From: Solobacterium sp.
GTDB lineage: Bacteria > Bacillota_I > Bacilli_A > Erysipelotrichales > Erysipelotrichaceae
Length of the DNA stretch: 8,999 bases
Direction: 5' to 3'
NCBI GenBank assembly: GCA_017536845.1
Contig: JAFWCP010000530.1
Location: 1-8,999 of the forward strand
Part shown: one piece after another, positions 1 through 7,114 of the stretch
Layout of the letters: every line of letters begins with the position of its first letter
Position numbering within the stretch: the stretch's first letter is position 1
The notes under the pieces: generated by a model
The model's input: only the letters and a program-made list of their open reading frames with translations
Told to the model about the DNA's origin: nothing
Databases searched by the model: none
Position numbers and translations under genes: made by a program

Positions 1-1234
1 CCAGCACGCCGATGTAGGCTTCATCACGTTTGAAGACGATGCCTTCTTTCCCATCCAGTTTCAGAACGGCGTTGATGCCGGCCATGATCCCCTGCCCGGC
101 TGCTTCTTCATAGCCGGAAGTGCCGTTGACCTGTCCGGCCGTAAAGAGGTTTTCAACCAGCTTGTTTTCAAAAGTAGGCTTCATCTGGATCGGGTCAATG
201 GCATCATACTCGATCGCATAGGCATATTTTTTAATGACGCAGTTCTGAAAGCCCGGCAATGTATGCACCATTCTTTCCTGCACATCTCTTGGCAGGGAAG
301 TGGAGAACCCCTGGACATAGGTTGTATCCATGGACAGGGACTCGGGCTCTAAGAACAGCAGGTGTCTTGGCTTATCCTTGAACCTGACCAGCTTGTCTTC
401 AATGGACGGGCAGTATCTTGGCCCGACACCTTTGACCACGCCTGAGTACATGCTTGATTTATTGAGATTGCTCAGGATGATCTCATGGGTTTCCGGGGTT
501 GTGTAGGTCTGGTAGCACGGTACCTGGTCTTTAAACGGCCGGATGCTTTTTGTCAGTGATGAGAAATGCAGGAAAGCATCTGTTCCCGGTTCATAGGCCG
601 TCTGGGAAAAGTCAATGGATGCCGTCAGGATACGGGGCGGCGTTCCGGTCTTTAAACGGAATGTCCTTAAGCCAGCTTCCCGCAGGTTGGCTGACAGGTC
701 GCCGGTTGTTTCTTCCAGGTCAGGACCACCGGGTTTCACCTCGGAGGAGATCATGTTCACCCCGGCCATATACGTGCCGGTTGTCAGGATGACAATCGTG
801 CAGCTGACATAGCTGCCGGCCTTGAAATATACGCCTTTGACCTTGTTGTTTTCGATGTCGATTTTCACCGCCATTGCTTCAAGAACGGTCAGGTTTTCGG
901 TATGCAGGCAGACATCCTGCATCATTTTTCCGTAGGCGATTTTATCCGACTGCACACGCAGGGCACGGACACCGGGCCCTTTGGCACTGTTGAGCATTTT
1001 GAACTGCAGGGCAGTCGCATCGGCAGTAATCGGCATCTGGCCGCCCAGGGCGTCAATTTCCCGGACGACGATGCCTTTGGCCGGGCCGCCGACCGAAGGG
1101 TTGCAGGGCATCTTGCCGATATTGGAAATGCTGAGGGTGCAGAGCATTGTCTTTTTGTTCAGCCGCGCTGCTGCCAGAGCTGCTTCAATGCCGGCATGTC
1201 CGCCGCCGATTACCACAATATCATAACGTTCCAT
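1..1234 (-). CDS. mnmG: tRNA uridine-5-carboxymethylaminomethyl(34) synthesis enzyme MnmG, N-terminal 411 codons (runs off window)
   Basis: With MnmE, MnmG installs the (carboxymethyl)aminomethyl group on C5 of wobble uridine 34 in several tRNAs, using FAD and methylene-tetrahydrofolate. My translation begins MERYDIVVIGGGHAGIEAAL, giving the FAD-binding GGGHAG near residue 10. It continues with PCNPSVGGPAKG (C44) and GVGPRYCPSIEDK (C275); these two cysteines match the conserved catalytic pair of the family. AGQVNGTSGYEEAAGQG near 366-382 is the second GidA signature. The family is about 620-630 residues, so roughly two thirds is present and the 3' end is outside the window. The frame is open to the edge. 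The start lies inside the last codons of the upstream gene (14-bp overlap), with AAAGG a few bases before it. An ATG one codon earlier (1237) is possible but closer to the AGG. The overlap suggests translational coupling. Identity is secure. Confidence 0.97.
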   Translation of the reverse strand, partial: MERYDIVVIGGGHAGIEAALAAARLNKKTMLCTLSISNIGKMPCNPSVGGPAKGIVVREIDALGGQMPITADATALQFKMLNSAKGPGVRALRVQSDKIAYGKMMQDVCLHTENLTVLEAMAVKIDIENNKVKGVYFKAGSYVSCTIVILTTGTYMAGVNMISSEVKPGGPDLEETTGDLSANLREAGLRTFRLKTGTPPRILTASIDFSQTAYEPGTDAFLHFSSLTKSIRPFKDQVPCYQTYTTPETHEIILSNLNKSSMYSGVVKGVGPRYCPSIEDKLVRFKDKPRHLLFLEPESLSMDTTYVQGFSTSLPRDVQERMVHTLPGFQNCVIKKYAYAIEYDAIDPIQMKPTFENKLVENLFTAGQVNGTSGYEEAAGQGIMAGINAVLKLDGKEGIVFKRDEAYIGVL

Positions 1235-2117
1235 CATTCAGCCTTTCTGCAATTTTCCTGAGCAGTCCGGCATCCTGGGTGGACAGGATTTCAAACTGCA
1301 CCTTCTGCGGGATTGCCTGTTTATACATCAGCATCCTTCCCGCCAGCTGTTCCGTTCTCCGCAGAGAGCCGGAACCGGTCGGCGCAAAGGCCAGGGCAAT
1401 CCGTATCGTATCATCTTCGAGATTCACGCATTCGCTCTGGCTGCCGCGGATCATTTCCCAATCCGGCTGGCTGGCTTTTTCACGAAGCAGCTTCTTCGTT
1501 GCTGCAGATTCCTTGCGTGACCTTCTTTCACTTGGCAGACCTGCGTGCACACTGGCCAGCATGTGTCTGCGGATATCTTTTTCAAACATTGCTTCACTGT
1601 CCAGGTCAGGATCCATCGCCCAAAGGTCAATCCCGATTTTCTTTGCCATTTTCAGCAGCGCCAGGGTGATCCCGGGATTCTGCTTATCAATATAACAATA
1701 GCTTTCCAGATTCTTCGGGATATCGATTCCCGCCGAAGCCGGGTCAATCAGGGTATTGAAGAAGACGATGTCCTTGAGCAGCAGGCAGTTCATCTTTTCC
1801 GGGATTTTTCCCTTGCCGGCCTTGCGGATTGCCGCTGTCAGCCGTTCCTTGCTTTCATAACCGGTGGCTGTGCCGTAGCTGTTCCACACGGTTTTCAGAT
1901 TCATCGTCCGGGATGAATCATAATGGGCATAGCCGATCAGTCCCTTTGCCTTGACAAACAGGCTGGGTGAATAGGTATAGAAAAAGATCAGATCCCCTTT
2001 ATGGAAATCAGAAAACTTTTTCCCGCTGGAAAGCCGCCAGAAAACCATGTTCGAAGAACGTGAGATCCGGTGGTATTCCATCATTTCCGCATCTGTTGCG
2101 TAGGCTATTGAACTCAT
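1221..2117 (-). CDS. Uncharacterised 298-aa protein, possible PUA/EVE-like N-terminal region
   Basis: I do not recognise this family by name. The start at 2117 is chosen because AGAGGTG precedes it; longer in-frame starts reach into the fhs stop region and terminator hairpin. The product begins MSSIAYATDAEMMEYHRISR. Residues about 20-60 contain VFWRLSSGKKFSDFHKGD followed by LIFFYTYSP and KAKGLIGYAHY. The 'kGD-x-hhFY ... GhhGhA' layout resembles the EVE/ASCH/PUA-like beta-barrel, whose members bind RNA or modified bases; this is pattern-based inference. A middle block (about 190-225) is rich in Arg and Lys. The C-terminal third contains DDTIRIALAFAPTGSGSLRR and YKQAIPQKVQFEIL, which I cannot assign. 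There is no signal peptide or membrane segment. It lies between the fhs terminator and mnmG, and its last codons overlap the mnmG start, so the two are probably co-transcribed. A role in tRNA or base modification is only a neighbourhood guess. Confidence 0.85.
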   Translation of the reverse strand: MSSIAYATDAEMMEYHRISRSSNMVFWRLSSGKKFSDFHKGDLIFFYTYSPSLFVKAKGLIGYAHYDSSRTMNLKTVWNSYGTATGYESKERLTAAIRKAGKGKIPEKMNCLLLKDIVFFNTLIDPASAGIDIPKNLESYCYIDKQNPGITLALLKMAKKIGIDLWAMDPDLDSEAMFEKDIRRHMLASVHAGLPSERRSRKESAATKKLLREKASQPDWEMIRGSQSECVNLEDDTIRIALAFAPTGSGSLRRTEQLAGRMLMYKQAIPQKVQFEILSTQDAGLLRKIAERLNDGTL

Positions 2118-2134
2118 CTTGCACCTCTGTGACG

Positions 2135-2163
2135 AAAACAGGCGGCGCGGCCGCGCCGCCTGT
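2135..2163 (-). terminator. GC-rich hairpin terminator or attenuator after fhs
   Basis: Positions 2138-2163 form a perfect 26-bp palindrome centred on GCGGCCGC. On the minus strand it is followed directly by TTTT and then CG. It begins about 18 nt after the fhs stop, as expected for an intrinsic terminator, and would end the dnaX-ybaB-recR-fhs transcript. Only about 20 nt separate it from the next start codon, and those hold just a ribosome binding site. The downstream gene and mnmG therefore need either read-through or a promoter inside fhs, so partial termination (polarity control) is plausible. Confidence 0.8.
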
Positions 2164-2181
2164 GTCTTGTGTATTGAATGA

Positions 2182-3849
2182 TCAGAACAGTCCGTAGGTA
2201 TCGCCGTTTTCGTCAATTCCCATATTGACGGCAGCGGGTACTTTCGGCAGGCCGGGCATGGTCAGGATGTTGCCGGTATAGGCAACAACGAAACCGGCGC
2301 CGGCGGAAATGCTGAGATCACGGACATGGATCATGAAATCACGCGGTCTGCCCTTGATCTTGTCATCATCCGACAGAGAAAGCGGGGTCTTGGCCATGCA
2401 TACCGGCAGTTTGTCCCAGCCGAACTTCTTGAATGTCTCGATCTTTTCCTTTGCTTCATCGGTATATTCAACACCGGAAGCACCATAGATTTTAGTGGAG
2501 ATCTTTTCGATCTTGGCTTCGATGGATTCTTCGACATCATAGATCGGATGATAGTGGTTTTCCTTTTCCACTGCCTTCTTGACCAGTTCGGACAGTTCGA
2601 GCATGCCTTCGCCGCCTCTTGCCCAGCCATCCGCAAGGGCAACCGGGTGGTTATTTTCATGGCACCATTCAAACAGGGTATCGACTTCCACATCCGCGTC
2701 GCTTGCGAATTTGTTAATGGCGACGACATACGGGACGCCGAAGGCCTTGATGGAATCAATGTGCTTGGCGAGGTTTTCAATTCCGGCAAGCAGGGCCTGC
2801 GGATCAGCCTTGTCGAGATCTTTCTGATCAACGCCGCCATGCATCTTCAGTGCCCTGACGGTGGCAACGATGACCACTGCCGAAGGGGTCAGGCCGGCAA
2901 TCCGACACTTGATGTCGAGGAACTTTTCAGCACCAAGATCAGCACCGAAGCCTGCTTCGGTGACGACATAATCCGCCAGTTTCAGCGCTGTCTTTGTCGC
3001 GATGATGGAGTTGCAGCCATGGGCGATGTTGGCAAACGGGCCGCCGTGTACGAAAACCGGTGTATGTTCAAGAGTCTGTACGAGGTTCGGCTTGAGCGCT
3101 TCCTTCATGACAACCGCTGCCGCACCGTCGGCCTTGATATCCTTGACGGTAACCGGCTGGCCATCGTACGTATAGGCAACCACACATCTGGCAATCCGTT
3201 CTTCAAAATCCTTCAGATCCTTGGACAGGCACAGGATGGCCATGACTTCGGTAGCGACGGTAATGACGAAGTGGTCTTCTCTTTCCACGCCGTTGGTACG
3301 TTTTTTCTGGGCGATGGTAATATCACGCAGGGTTCTGTCGTTCATATCCAGGCATCTCTTCCATACGACCTTTTCCGGGTCGATGTTCAGAGGATTTCCC
3401 TGGTAAATGCTGTTGTCGAGGACAGCCGCGATCAGGTTGGTCGCGGTTGTGATGGCATGCATGTCACCGGTGAAATGGAGATTAATGGACTCCATCGGTA
3501 CGACCTGGGCATAGCCGCCGCCGGTGGCACCGCCCTTTAAGCCGAAGATCGGTCCAAGGGACGGTTCACGCAGACATGCCATGACGTTATTTCCCATCTT
3601 TGCCAGGCCGTCCGCAAGACCGATGGTCGTTGTGGATTTGCCTTCACCGGCTTTGGTCGGGTTGATCGCTGTCACAAGGATCAGCTTTCCGTCTTTTCTG
3701 TCTTTGATTTCTTCGTTCAGGCCGCTGCTGACCTTCGCTTTGTCGTTTCCGTAAGGTTCCAGATATCTGCGGTCAATGCCGGCTTTTTCGGCAATTACAT
3801 AAATGTCTTCCAGCGTTGCTGCCTGGGCAATTTTAAGATCCTGATTCAT
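2182..3849 (-). CDS. fhs: Formate--tetrahydrofolate ligase (10-formyl-THF synthetase)
   Basis: This cytosolic enzyme condenses formate with tetrahydrofolate using ATP to give 10-formyl-THF, which feeds purine synthesis, initiator-tRNA formylation and acetogen-type one-carbon flow. At 555 residues it is the normal monofunctional bacterial length. Visible motifs are the P-loop-like PTKAGEGKSTTT (64-75), the first family signature LKGGATGGGYAQ (104-115), HFTGDMHAITTATNL (125-139) and the second signature VATVRALKMHGGV (328-340). The start at 3849 has GGGAGG five bases upstream. Only 11 nt separate it from the recR stop, so it is the last gene of the dnaX-ybaB-recR run before a strong hairpin. 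A metabolic gene closing a replication/repair operon is not the B. subtilis arrangement. There is a functional link to MnmG, which also uses a folate one-carbon donor, but that is inference. Identity is certain. Confidence 0.98.
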   Translation of the reverse strand: MNQDLKIAQAATLEDIYVIAEKAGIDRRYLEPYGNDKAKVSSGLNEEIKDRKDGKLILVTAINPTKAGEGKSTTTIGLADGLAKMGNNVMACLREPSLGPIFGLKGGATGGGYAQVVPMESINLHFTGDMHAITTATNLIAAVLDNSIYQGNPLNIDPEKVVWKRCLDMNDRTLRDITIAQKKRTNGVEREDHFVITVATEVMAILCLSKDLKDFEERIARCVVAYTYDGQPVTVKDIKADGAAAVVMKEALKPNLVQTLEHTPVFVHGGPFANIAHGCNSIIATKTALKLADYVVTEAGFGADLGAEKFLDIKCRIAGLTPSAVVIVATVRALKMHGGVDQKDLDKADPQALLAGIENLAKHIDSIKAFGVPYVVAINKFASDADVEVDTLFEWCHENNHPVALADGWARGGEGMLELSELVKKAVEKENHYHPIYDVEESIEAKIEKISTKIYGASGVEYTDEAKEKIETFKKFGWDKLPVCMAKTPLSLSDDDKIKGRPRDFMIHVRDLSISAGAGFVVAYTGNILTMPGLPKVPAAVNMGIDENGDTYGLF

Positions 3850-3860
3850 TTGTTCCTCCC

Positions 3861-4457
3861 TTATCTCATTTTCCTTCGATCTGATAATGCATGAGCTAGT
3901 GTCATCTCGTCCGCATAATCCAGCAGGCCGCCGGAAGGCAGGCCGTGGGCAATGCGGGTGACAAGCAGTTCAGGATACTGTTCTTTCAAAAGCCTGTCGA
4001 GATACATGGCGGTTGTTTCACCGTCCATCGTCGTGCTGGTGGCCAGGATGATTTCCTGGGCATCAGCCGCACGTTTCATTAAACTGTCCAGATTCAGGTC
4101 TTCCGGCATCACGCCTTTGGACGGTGAAATCAGGCCGTTCAGGACGTGGTAAACGCCGCTGAACTCGCCGGTTTTCTCCATGGCCGCGATATCCTTTGCT
4201 GACTGGACGACGAAGATGAGTCCGTGATTGCGTTTTTCATCGGCGCAGATCGGGCATTTTTCTGTATCTGACAGGTTGCCGCAGATGCTGCAGCGCTTCA
4301 TCTTTGTCTTGATATTGATCAGTGAATCCGCGAATTCCCGCACAGCCTGTTCGTCCATGTCGCTGACGCTTAAGGCATAGCGTTCCGCTGTCTTTTCGCC
4401 CACTCCCGGCAAACGGCGGAAATTCGCAATCAGCTCCAGTAAAGAGTTCGGATACAT
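3861..4457 (-). CDS. recR: Recombination mediator protein RecR
   Basis: RecR works with RecO (and RecF) to load RecA onto SSB-coated single-stranded DNA during gap repair. The 198-residue length is standard. The N-terminal helix-hairpin-helix is seen at LPGVGEKTAERYA (16-28). A four-cysteine zinc finger follows (C56, C59, C68, C71: CSICG ... CPIC). The Toprim domain starts about residue 80 with IFVVQSAKDIAAMEKTGEFSG. The glutamine where many RecR proteins have glutamate is also found in B. subtilis RecR, so it is not an anomaly. The C-terminal TRIAHGLPSGG (167-177) and YADEMTLAHAL are conserved. The start lies 4 nt after the ybaB stop with only a weak GGGG ribosome-binding match, suggesting translational coupling to ybaB. 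This ybaB-recR pairing is conserved across many bacteria. Confidence 0.98.
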   Translation of the reverse strand: MYPNSLLELIANFRRLPGVGEKTAERYALSVSDMDEQAVREFADSLINIKTKMKRCSICGNLSDTEKCPICADEKRNHGLIFVVQSAKDIAAMEKTGEFSGVYHVLNGLISPSKGVMPEDLNLDSLMKRAADAQEIILATSTTMDGETTAMYLDRLLKEQYPELLVTRIAHGLPSGGLLDYADEMTLAHALSDRRKMR

Positions 4458-4461
4458 CCGA

Positions 4462-4770
4462 TCATAACCCCGGGATGTTCAGACCGCCCAGCATGGAGCC
4501 CATGGAGGCTTCCTTGTCTTTGGCAATCTTATCAGTGACATCATTCAGCGCCAGCAGAATCAGGTCCTGAACGATATCCTGATCCTCGGGATTGAGCAGT
4601 TCCTGGGAAATGCTGACTTCCAGAGTTTCATACGCGCCGCTCATCGTGATTTTCACGCCTTCGCTGCCGCCGGCTTCTCCGGTATATACTCTTTTTTCGA
4701 GATCATCTTTTTCTTTCTGCATATTGGCCGAAATCGCCTGGGCCTGTTCCATTAACTTTCCAAAATCCAT
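4462..4770 (-). CDS. ybaB: YbaB/EbfC family nucleoid-associated protein
   Basis: This is a small, 102-residue DNA-binding protein of the YbaB/EbfC (B. subtilis YaaK) family. These proteins form 'tweezer'-shaped dimers and coat DNA. The sequence has the family layout: an N-terminal helix MDFGKLMEQAQAISANMQKE, a short beta region with VYTGEAGGSEGVKITMSG, and then QDIVQDLILLALNDVTDKI, ending in a Gly/Met-rich tail SMGSMLGGLNIPGL. It sits between dnaX and recR, the arrangement seen in most bacteria. The dnaX stop codon TAG overlaps the ribosome binding site (TAGGAGGACAAC then ATG), leaving 9 nt between the genes, so tight co-translation is likely. The function in repair or chromosome organisation is taken from family knowledge. 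Confidence 0.96.
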   Translation of the reverse strand: MDFGKLMEQAQAISANMQKEKDDLEKRVYTGEAGGSEGVKITMSGAYETLEVSISQELLNPEDQDIVQDLILLALNDVTDKIAKDKEASMGSMLGGLNIPGL

Positions 4771-4779
4771 GTTGTCCTC

Positions 4780-6414
4780 CTATATGACTTCCACATTCGC
4801 GGCGCCAAACAGCGCCAGTACTTTTTCTTCTGTTGTCGGTTCTTTGATTTCTTCCCGGTGCGGTTTTGTCACCTGGTATCCCGGGGGAAGATTTCCTGTG
4901 CCATGCAGGGTACGGAAGGCGTTGACCGCATCCGCATAGCTTTTTTTCGTCATGGCAAAGGGAACCTTGTCCACCTTCAGTGTATCCTTAATAAAGAAAT
5001 ACATCTCTTCGTTGTTTTTCGGCTCGTTGATCATGTTGGCAGCTGCCTGGGACGTGCAGACCAGCAAAACGCAGTCCTTGCCTGCCGCCGCAACGGCAGA
5101 ACTGTTGATCATGGAAATGTATTTGCGGTTTTCCAGATAGAAGCTGTTCTTGATCTTCGCAAACGCCGTTTCCGTATCCTGCTTTTCCTGTTTCGTACAT
5201 GTCACCAGCAAAGCAACAATCGTTTCCGTGGGCAAAGCGTTCTGTTCGCGGATTTCAACCTTTGGCTGTTCCGGTTCCTTTTTCACTTCCGGCTGCTCCG
5301 TTTTTGTTTTCGGCGCTTCCTGAACAACCACCGTCGGCTGGGTTTCAATCGTCAATGACAAGGCGATGACTTCAAAACACTCGGAAGCAGATATTGCCGT
5401 TTTGTAGCGGTCTTTGGTATCCACCAGCGTTTCGCACATCCGCATGAACCTTCCGGTATCTGCCATGGCGGTAAGGTCACCGGCCTGTTCCGTATTCAGT
5501 ACTTTTAATAAAGAACCGGTATGCGTTGACAGGAAAATCACGCAGTCCTTGAGGATTTCAATCAGGCTGTCCGTAAACCTTGAAAGGTCAATCCCCTTTT
5601 CTTCATACGTCCGAATCCTTTTCAGCAAGGAAGCGATATCCTTATTCAATATATCTTTAATAAGACCTATCTTTTCCTCGGTTGTTGCCAGGCCATAGAT
5701 CCTGTCAATTGCCTCTTCCGTTATATGGTCAGAAGTATAGGCAGCACACTGGTCCATGATGCTCAATGCATCACGCATGCCGCCATCCGCCAGCACGGCA
5801 ATCATCTCAGCCGCGTTCTTTTCCATCTCGATCTTTTCTTTTGCCGCAATTTCAAGCAGATGGTCGCGGATCTGGTCGGTTCTGACCTTAGTAAAGTCAA
5901 ATCTCTGGCAGCGGGAGATAATCGTCGGCAGAAGTTTCTGCGGATCGGTGGTTGCCAGGATGAAAATGACGTTTTCCGGCGGTTCTTCCAGTGTTTTCAA
6001 TAAGGCAGATGAAGCCGCGGACGAAAGCTGGTGCACTTCGTCGATGATGTAGATCTTGTGTTCTCCCATCATCGGCGCAAGCCTTGCCCTGTCGATCAGG
6101 TCACGGATATCTTCAACGTGGGTTTCGTTGGCCGCATTGATTTCGACAATATCCGGATGCGTGCCTTCGGCAGCCGCAATGCAGTTGGCGCATTTGCCGC
6201 AAGGGGCAATGTCATGGTTCTCGCAGTTGACCGCCTTGGCCAGAAGCCTTGCCATACTTGTTTTCCCGGTGCCTCTGGGCCCGTTGAAAAGATAGGCATG
6301 CCCGACTTTGTTTTCCTTGACCGCATTGCGGATCGAACGGACGACATACTCCTGCCCGACCATTTCATCAAAGGTTGAAGATCTGTATTTTTGATAAAGT
6401 GCCGCTTTTGCCAT
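4780..6414 (-). CDS. dnaX: DNA polymerase III subunit gamma/tau
   Basis: This is the clamp-loader ATPase of the replicative polymerase; it loads the beta clamp and couples polymerase to helicase. The AAA+ domain shows Walker A GPRGTGKTS (45-53), a zinc knot C64-C72-C75-C78, Walker B IIDEVH (123-128), sensor 1 LATTDPQ (153-159) and the SRC arginine-finger motif ISRCQRF (166-172). After the clamp-loader collar, a Lys/Glu/Pro-rich linker (about 360-395) leads to a variable C-terminal domain. The 544-residue length matches Firmicute tau-type proteins. Ribosome binding site AAGGAG lies 6 nt before the start at 6414. An extended -10 promoter lies immediately upstream and should give a very short leader. 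It heads the ybaB-recR-fhs run. I see no need for a programmed frameshift; the single A7 run near the 3' end is discussed among the rejected items. Confidence 0.98.
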   Translation of the reverse strand: MAKAALYQKYRSSTFDEMVGQEYVVRSIRNAVKENKVGHAYLFNGPRGTGKTSMARLLAKAVNCENHDIAPCGKCANCIAAAEGTHPDIVEINAANETHVEDIRDLIDRARLAPMMGEHKIYIIDEVHQLSSAASSALLKTLEEPPENVIFILATTDPQKLLPTIISRCQRFDFTKVRTDQIRDHLLEIAAKEKIEMEKNAAEMIAVLADGGMRDALSIMDQCAAYTSDHITEEAIDRIYGLATTEEKIGLIKDILNKDIASLLKRIRTYEEKGIDLSRFTDSLIEILKDCVIFLSTHTGSLLKVLNTEQAGDLTAMADTGRFMRMCETLVDTKDRYKTAISASECFEVIALSLTIETQPTVVVQEAPKTKTEQPEVKKEPEQPKVEIREQNALPTETIVALLVTCTKQEKQDTETAFAKIKNSFYLENRKYISMINSSAVAAAGKDCVLLVCTSQAAANMINEPKNNEEMYFFIKDTLKVDKVPFAMTKKSYADAVNAFRTLHGTGNLPPGYQVTKPHREEIKEPTTEEKVLALFGAANVEVI

Positions 6415-6435
6415 GGCTTTCTCCTTAACGCGGTT

Positions 6436-6444
6436 ATTATAGCA
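6436..6444 (-). promoter_or_regulatory. Extended -10 promoter for dnaX
   Basis: On the minus strand TGCTATAAT gives a perfect TATAAT with the TGn extension. No good -35 hexamer is found 17-18 bp upstream, which is typical for extended -10 promoters. Predicted +1 is a G near 6429, giving a leader of about 15 nt that holds little besides the AAGGAG ribosome binding site (6421-6426). The segment CTATAATAACCGCG closely matches the ffs promoter CTATAATAACTGCG, differing at one base. Confidence 0.7.
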
Positions 6445-6529
6445 AAAATCCTGCAGAGAATACGCTCATCTTACAGTATCCCGTACACATTCAACGGGTT
6501 TTTCATTCTGTTTGAGCTTTCTGCAGGAT
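6444..6529 (-). terminator. Long-range inverted repeat with T-run in the tadA-dnaX gap
   Basis: The minus strand carries ATCCTGCAGA (6520-6529) five bases after the tadA stop. Its exact reverse complement TCTGCAGGAT (6448-6457) is followed by more T residues down to 6444. The 62-nt interior holds a second small hairpin, CCCGT-N9-ACGGG. Together this could be a branched terminator for tadA or a small structured RNA. The large loop makes a simple intrinsic terminator less certain. The T-run merges into the dnaX extended -10 element. I see no SRP-RNA core or known riboswitch motif here. Confidence 0.4.
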
Positions 6530-6534
6530 CTTGT

Positions 6535-7023
6535 TCACTGGCTTTGAAACTGGGATTTGTCTTTTTTCGGTTTCTTGCGCTTTTCACGGAAGAATGAGGT
6601 CAGGATCTGTGCGCATTCGGGCTGAAGGATTCCTGATGTTACATTGGGATGATGGTTCAGATGCCGGATCTGCTTGATCTGGATCAGGGTATCTGTACAT
6701 CCGCCTTTTGGATCTGTTGTCCCGTAATACAGGTTCCGGATCCGGTACAGGATGATAGCACCGGTGCACATCATGCACGGTTCCAGCGTGACATACAGGT
6801 CGCAGTCATCCAGGCACCAGTTGTTCAGTTTTTTGGCAGCTTTCTGAATGGCGATCATTTCCGCATGGGCATTCGCCTGCATTCGTTTTTCTTTCAGGTT
6901 GTGTCCTCTGGCAATGACCTTTCCATCACGGACAATCACGCAGCCAACCGGTACTTCATCAATCTTTCTGGCCTTTTCTGCTTCCTTGAGCGCCAGCCTC
7001 ATAAAATCTTCGTGGGTCTTCAT
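6535..7023 (-). CDS. tadA: tRNA-specific adenosine deaminase TadA
   Basis: TadA deaminates adenosine 34 to inosine in tRNA-Arg(ACG), widening wobble decoding. The 162-residue protein has the zinc-dependent deaminase motifs: HAE (H53, E55 in NAHAEMIAI) and PCMMC (C83, C86). VPVGCVIVRDGKVIARGHN lies at 24-42, and the C-terminal tail is basic. The start at 7023 (MKTHEDFMRLALKEAEKA) fits the usual family N-terminus. A longer ORF starting at 7143 would run through the ffs promoter and SRP RNA and is not credible. No Shine-Dalgarno sequence is visible before 7023. The upstream bases are the T-rich 3' end of the SRP RNA, about 3 nt away. Expression may depend on read-through from ffs. In B. subtilis the order is tadA-scr-dnaX; here ffs comes before tadA. 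Confidence 0.96.
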   Translation of the reverse strand: MKTHEDFMRLALKEAEKARKIDEVPVGCVIVRDGKVIARGHNLKEKRMQANAHAEMIAIQKAAKKLNNWCLDDCDLYVTLEPCMMCTGAIILYRIRNLYYGTTDPKGGCTDTLIQIKQIRHLNHHPNVTSGILQPECAQILTSFFREKRKKPKKDKSQFQSQ

Positions 7024-7026
7024 AAC

Positions 7027-7108
7027 AATAAAACGGTACACGCAAGCAGAGGTGCCTATGGCTGCTATCTTCCGATCCTGACCAAGTTCAGTACATGCTT
7101 GCTGTACC
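7027..7108 (-). ncRNA. ffs: Small signal recognition particle RNA (4.5S/scRNA type)
   Basis: On the minus strand the conserved SRP domain IV core is present: GGTCAGG, then ATC, then GGAAGATAGCAGCC. It matches the universal Ffh-binding pattern with the GGAA tetraloop and the asymmetric AGCAG side. The ends pair: GGTACAGCAAGC at the 5' end matches GCTTGC and TGTACC at the 3' end with one bulged G (about 12 bp). A T-rich tail (TTTTATT) follows. The predicted +1 from the upstream promoter falls exactly on the first G of this stem. At about 82 nt it is the short form lacking an Alu domain, unlike the long B. subtilis scRNA. With Ffh it targets membrane proteins during translation. The exact 3' end is uncertain by a few bases. 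Confidence 0.93.
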
Positions 7109-7114
7109 GCAGTT

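Noticed and set aside
2118..2216. N-terminal extension of the uncharacterised gene by 33 residues
   Set aside because: It would overlap the fhs stop and the terminator palindrome; the start at 2117 has a good ribosome binding site.
2326..3540. A 404-codon open frame on the plus strand opposite fhs
   Set aside because: It mirrors the codon pattern of the certain fhs gene, has no convincing ribosome binding site, and its product resembles no known protein.
3861..4457. Glutamine instead of glutamate in the RecR Toprim motif as a lost catalytic residue
   Set aside because: B. subtilis RecR also has VVQ at this place, so it is normal for Firmicutes.
4941..4947. A7 run in dnaX as a possible programmed frameshift or slippage site
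   Set aside because: It lies about 50 codons from the 3' end, away from the usual gamma/tau position, in ordinary Lys codons (AAA AAA AGC). I see no flanking ribosome-binding-like element, though I did not fold the RNA.
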